NCBI GenBank assembly: GCA_045540915.1
Contig: JAZQID010000031.1
Coordinates: 1 to 16,473 of the forward strand
Direction: 5' to 3'
DNA length: 16,473 bases
Source: RGIG2206 sp045540915
Lineage (GTDB): Bacteria > Bacillota > Clostridia > Oscillospirales > Acutalibacteraceae
Positions 13,583 through 16,473 of the stretch are shown in pieces. The position numbers and the translations under genes were made by a program. The notes beneath the pieces are model-generated. The model saw nothing but the letters and a program-made list of their open reading frames with translations. It was not told the DNA's origin and searched no databases. How positions within the stretch are numbered: the stretch's first letter is position 1; each line of letters starts with the position of its first letter.

Positions 13583-14044
13583 ATGCACAGAATTCTATTC
13601 GTATGCCATGGCAACATCTGCCGCAGTCCGATGGCGGAGTTTATCTTTCGGGATATGGTCAAAAAGGCGGGTATCGAGGAGCAATTCATCATAGCCTCTG
13701 CCGCTACGAGCAGTGAAGAGATATGGGGCGGCATAGGCAATCCCGTTTATCCGCCTGCAAAGGCTGAATTAGCGCGGCACGGGCTATCCTGCGAGGGAAA
13801 ACGCGCCATCAAGCTTCAAAAAGACGACTACGCCAAATACGACCTCATCATTGGTATGGACTCGAACAATATGCGCAATATGGCGCGCATTTTCGGCGGC
13901 GACCCTGACGGCAAGTGCCGCAAGCTGATGGACTTGACCTCGCGTGGCGGTGACGTTGCTGACCCGTGGTACAGCGGCCATTTCGACGTCACCTACCGCG
14001 ACATTTACGAGGGCTGCGAAGCCCTGCTGAAGCTGCTTATTTGA
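13583..14044 (+). CDS. Low-molecular-weight protein tyrosine phosphatase
   Basis: Removes phosphate from phosphotyrosine (or phosphoarginine in some Firmicutes) on proteins in the cytoplasm. The start is ATG at 13583, eight bases after GAGGGG; an in-frame ATG at 13526 would lie upstream of the promoter and is rejected. The 153-residue product has the family's N-terminal catalytic loop CHGNICRS, with nucleophile C8 and R14, and the general acid D127 in DPWYSG. Length and motif positions are standard. It is a single-gene unit with its own promoter and terminator. The partner kinase is not in the window. Confidence 0.94.
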   Translation: MHRILFVCHGNICRSPMAEFIFRDMVKKAGIEEQFIIASAATSSEEIWGGIGNPVYPPAKAELARHGLSCEGKRAIKLQKDDYAKYDLIIGMDSNNMRNMARIFGGDPDGKCRKLMDLTSRGGDVADPWYSGHFDVTYRDIYEGCEALLKLLI

Positions 14045-14049
14045 TACAG

Positions 14050-14092
14050 AAAAACCGGCCGAGGCATCAACCTCGGTCGGTTTGCTTTTTTG
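14050..14092. terminator. Bidirectional terminator between phosphatase gene and pduL
   Basis: AAACCGGCCGAGG pairs with CCTCGGTCGGTTT around CATCAA, with one G-U pair. A T-run (GCTTTTTT) follows on the plus strand, and the complementary side offers TTTTT for the converging pduL transcript. Confidence 0.88.
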
Positions 14093-14095
14093 ATA

Positions 14096-14671
14096 TTAGT
14101 CGATGATCTCACCCATCATGCCGGGGGTGCAACCTGCGGCGTTGGACTCGTCGGTGTCGATGTGCATAGCGAGCGCATAGCTGTCGTTTACGCGGACAAC
14201 GACGTCACCGAAAACGAGGGAGCGGCCGTCGGAGTCAATCTTGACATCGACGATCTGGCAATCCTTGAGTCCGTACTCAGCGGCATCCTTGGTGGTCATA
14301 TGGATGTGGCGCTTGGCGGCGATGACACCCTGCTCAAGCTCGACCTCTCCGCAGGGGCCGACCAGCTTGCAAGCACCGCTGCCTGCGACGTCGCCCGACT
14401 CACGAACGGGAGCATTGACGCCGATAGAACGGGCATCGGTCAGGGAAAGCTCGACCTGAGTTTCCTTACGCACGGGGCCGAGGATGGAGACGTTGGCCAG
14501 CTCCTTCTTGGGTCCGACGACCGTCACGCGCTCGGCGGCGGCATACTGTCCGGGCTGAGAAAGCATCTTCTTAACGGTCAGCTCATAGCCCTTACCAAAG
14601 AGAATTTCCAAATGCTCCTGCGACACGTGAATGTGGCGCGCAGAGGTTTCTACCAAAACTGTTTTAGCCAT
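14096..14671 (-). CDS. pduL: PduL-type phosphate acyltransferase
   Basis: Transfers an acetyl or propionyl group between CoA and phosphate, linking acyl-CoA to acyl phosphate and, through acetate kinase, to ATP. The ATG at 14671 is chosen because AAAGGAAG lies 8 bases before it; the frame extends to 14737 but that part lacks family similarity and overlaps the promoter. The 191-residue product has two zinc-binding repeats, ARHIHVS (11-17) and AKRHIHMT (119-126), plus VRESGDVAGSG and the C-terminal HIDTDE segment. No N-terminal encapsulation peptide precedes ARHIHVS beyond a short MAKTVLVETS, and no microcompartment shell genes adjoin. A free cytoplasmic role in acetate production, replacing classical Pta, is therefore likely (inference). 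Confidence 0.92.
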   Translation of the reverse strand: MAKTVLVETSARHIHVSQEHLEILFGKGYELTVKKMLSQPGQYAAAERVTVVGPKKELANVSILGPVRKETQVELSLTDARSIGVNAPVRESGDVAGSGACKLVGPCGEVELEQGVIAAKRHIHMTTKDAAEYGLKDCQIVDVKIDSDGRSLVFGDVVVRVNDSYALAMHIDTDESNAAGCTPGMMGEIID

Positions 14672-14702
14672 AACAATTACTTCCTTTCTTATCTGTACCC
14701 TT

Positions 14703-14731
14703 ATTGTACTCCATTCTCCCCCTCTTTTCAA
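14703..14731 (-). promoter_or_regulatory. Promoter of pduL
   Basis: On the minus strand TTGAAA (14731-14726), a 17-base spacer and TACAAT (14708-14703). Confidence 0.75.
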
Positions 14732-14865
14732 GTACAATTTGCAAAGGAAGTGTTGAATTGAATGGCAATTCGTACTAAAACCGGCAAATTGACCTGCTCA
14801 TTTCAAAAATGAAAAATGCTGTAACATTCTGTTTACAAAAATCCCTTTCCTTTTATGTTTTTTTG

Positions 14866-14874
14866 TGATACAAT
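14866..14874 (+). promoter_or_regulatory. Extended -10 promoter of secA
   Basis: TGATACAAT, an extended -10 (TG-n-TACAAT), 44 bases before the secA start. The -35 region is weak (TTTCCT at 14846-14851), consistent with reliance on the extended -10. Confidence 0.65.
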
Positions 14875-14917
14875 AGTAGTTGATATAAACCATAAAGAAA
14901 GGCAAGAGGTTTAGAAT

Positions 14918-16473
14918 ATGAATCTTGTTAAATTGCTTGCTAAAAATTACAGTAAAAAGGAGCTCAAGCGCATTCAGCCCATTCTGGACAGCGTTTTGTT
15001 CTTCGAGGATAAGATGGCTCTGCTTTCCGACGATGAGCTGAGGGACAAGACCGAGGAATTTAAGGAGCGTTACGCCAGCGGTGAGTCGCTTGACAGCCTT
15101 CTGCCAGAGGCCTTCGCCGTATGTCGCGAGGCGGCTTGGCGAGTTCTGGGTATGAAGCACTTCCCCGTTCAGATAATCGGCGGCATCATCCTGCATCAAG
15201 GCCGCATAAGCGAGATGCGCACCGGCGAGGGCAAGACCTTGGTTGCAACCCTGCCCGCCTACCTCAACGCGCTGACAGGCAATGGTGTCCACATCGTCAC
15301 CGTCAACGACTACCTTGCACGTCGCGACAGCGAATGGATGGGCAAGGTATACCGTTTCCTCGGAATGACGGTCGGACTCATCGTCCACGATATGCCCAAC
15401 GACCTGCGCCGCGAGGCCTACAACGCCGACATCACCTACGGCACCAACAACGAGCTGGGCTTCGATTACCTGCGCGACAATATGGTCATTTACAAGGAAC
15501 TTAAGGTTCAGCGCGGTCACAACTTTGCCATCGTCGACGAGGTCGACTCGATACTTATCGACGAGGCGCGCACCCCCCTCATCATCTCGGGTCAGGGCGA
15601 GTCCTCGAGCGACCTTTACACCAAGGCGGACAAGCTTGCCCGCTCGATGAAGAAGTGCATCGTGCGCGAGATCGACTCCAAGCAGCACCGAGACGAAGAA
15701 TACGACGGCGACTACATCGTTGACGAGAAGGCGCGCACCGCCGTTCTCACCAAGTCGGGCGTCAAAAAGACCGAGCAGTATTTCGGCATTGACAACCTCA
15801 ACGACGTCGACAACGTCACCGTTTCCCACCACGTCAATCAGGCCATCAAGGCTCACGGCGTTATGCAGCGCGACATCGACTACGTCGTCAAGGACGGCGA
15901 GGTCATCATCGTCGACGAGTTCACAGGCCGACTGATGTTCGGACGCCGCTTCAACGAGGGTCTGCATCAGGCCATTGAGGCGAAGGAAGGGGTCAAGATC
16001 GCACACGAGTCGCGCACTCTCGCCACCATCACCTTCCAGAACTATTTCCGACTCTACACGAAGCTCTCGGGTATGACGGGTACCGCTATGACCGAGGAGA
16101 CCGAGTTCCGCGAGATATATATGCTCGACGTTATTGAGGTGCCGACCAACAAGCCGCTCATCCGTGAGGACCTTGTTGACGTCGTATACAAGACCGAGAA
16201 GGCCAAGCTCAATGCTGTTATCGACCAGATAATTGAATGTCACGAGCGCAATCAGCCTGTCCTTGTCGGTACCATTTCGATGGGAAAGTCCGAGCTTCTC
16301 AGTTCGATGCTTAAAAAGCGCGGCATCAAGGACGAGGTTCTCAACCCAAAGCATCACGAGAAAGAAGCCGAGATCGTCGCTCAGGCAGGTAAAAAGGGTG
16401 CCGTCACCATCGCCACCAATATGGCCGGACGCGGTACCGATATTATGCTCGGCGGTAACGCTGAGTATCTTGC
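14918..16473 (+). CDS. secA: Preprotein translocase ATPase SecA (5' part, 3' end outside window)
   Basis: The motor ATPase that pushes unfolded proteins through SecYEG at the membrane. The ATG at 14918 follows AAGAGG by 8 bases. 518 codons are in the window. Visible: the N-terminal FEDKMALLSDDELRDKT, Walker A MRTGEGKT (G103-T107), Walker B D207-E208-V209-D210 in VDEVDSILIDEARTPL, the preprotein-binding region with its EYDGDYIVDEKARTAVLT segment, VDEFTGRLMFGRRF, TITFQNYFRLYTKLSGMTGTA, and the start of the second nucleotide-binding domain with TIATNMAGRGTDIMLGG at the right edge. All motifs are intact and in the usual order. The C-terminal scaffold, wing and linker domains lie outside. Confidence 0.97.
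   Translation, partial: MNLVKLLAKNYSKKELKRIQPILDSVLFFEDKMALLSDDELRDKTEEFKERYASGESLDSLLPEAFAVCREAAWRVLGMKHFPVQIIGGIILHQGRISEMRTGEGKTLVATLPAYLNALTGNGVHIVTVNDYLARRDSEWMGKVYRFLGMTVGLIVHDMPNDLRREAYNADITYGTNNELGFDYLRDNMVIYKELKVQRGHNFAIVDEVDSILIDEARTPLIISGQGESSSDLYTKADKLARSMKKCIVREIDSKQHRDEEYDGDYIVDEKARTAVLTKSGVKKTEQYFGIDNLNDVDNVTVSHHVNQAIKAHGVMQRDIDYVVKDGEVIIVDEFTGRLMFGRRFNEGLHQAIEAKEGVKIAHESRTLATITFQNYFRLYTKLSGMTGTAMTEETEFREIYMLDVIEVPTNKPLIREDLVDVVYKTEKAKLNAVIDQIIECHERNQPVLVGTISMGKSELLSSMLKKRGIKDEVLNPKHHEKEAEIVAQAGKKGAVTIATNMAGRGTDIMLGGNAEYL

Noticed and set aside
14090..14761. 223-codon plus-strand frame opposite pduL
   Set aside because: pduL motifs are intact on the minus strand; the plus frame has no ribosome site and crosses the pduL promoter.
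14798..16357. 519-codon minus-strand frame opposite secA
   Set aside because: secA is unambiguous on the plus strand; the antisense translation is Val/Leu/Asp-rich and matches no family I know.

Overview
The window reads as chromosomal DNA of a mid-to-high-GC Clostridia bacterium, most likely of the Oscillospiraceae/Ruminococcaceae type (inference). The support is a Gram-positive style of gene control (strong AGGAGG-like ribosome sites, TTGACA-17-TATAAT promoters, compact intrinsic terminators), a 5S rRNA of Firmicutes form, a lipoprotein signal peptide, and a gene set with a free PduL phosphotransacylase, DUF1015, an iron-sulfur flavoprotein and a GldA/GldF/GldG/DUF4340 ABC system. Most genes have GC-rich codons, which explains the many long antisense reading frames. 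Three patches are clearly AT-richer: about 4663-5230, 12145-12598 and 13026-13520.

Left part (1-4662, plus strand): the 3' end of pheA (prephenate dehydratase with ACT domain) is followed by a four-helix membrane protein, a 100-residue protein and a BtuF-like binding lipoprotein, ending at a terminator. A solitary 5S rRNA gene with its own promoter, A-tract upstream element and terminator comes next. Then come a PAP2-family membrane phosphatase and a two-gene redox unit (iron-sulfur flavoprotein plus nitroreductase), whose promoter overlaps the phosphatase stop codon.

Middle (4663-6688, minus strand): a stretch of about 560 bases has a consensus leftward promoter, many stem-loops, two pairs of duplicated modules, a 10-bp long-range stem and a terminator, but no convincing protein gene. 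It looks like an unclassified large structured RNA. Upstream of it on the same strand is a DUF1015 gene with its own promoter and terminator.

ABC block (6690-12144, plus strand): four tightly packed genes encode an ATPase, an ABC-2 permease, a GldG-like auxiliary protein and a DUF4340 protein. This is one transport or envelope system of unknown substrate, ending at a strong terminator.

Right part (12145-16473): a small two-helix membrane protein gene (minus) and a tRNA-Thr(UGU) gene (minus) flank an array of eight consecutive, sequence-distinct stem-loops with six-base linkers. The linkers switch to their reverse complements half way through the array. Then come a small P-loop kinase-like gene (minus), a low-molecular-weight protein tyrosine phosphatase (plus), pduL (minus) and the 5' two-thirds or so of secA (plus, running off the window).

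The two most unusual items are the stem-loop array at 12636-12810 and the candidate structured RNA at 4631-5188.
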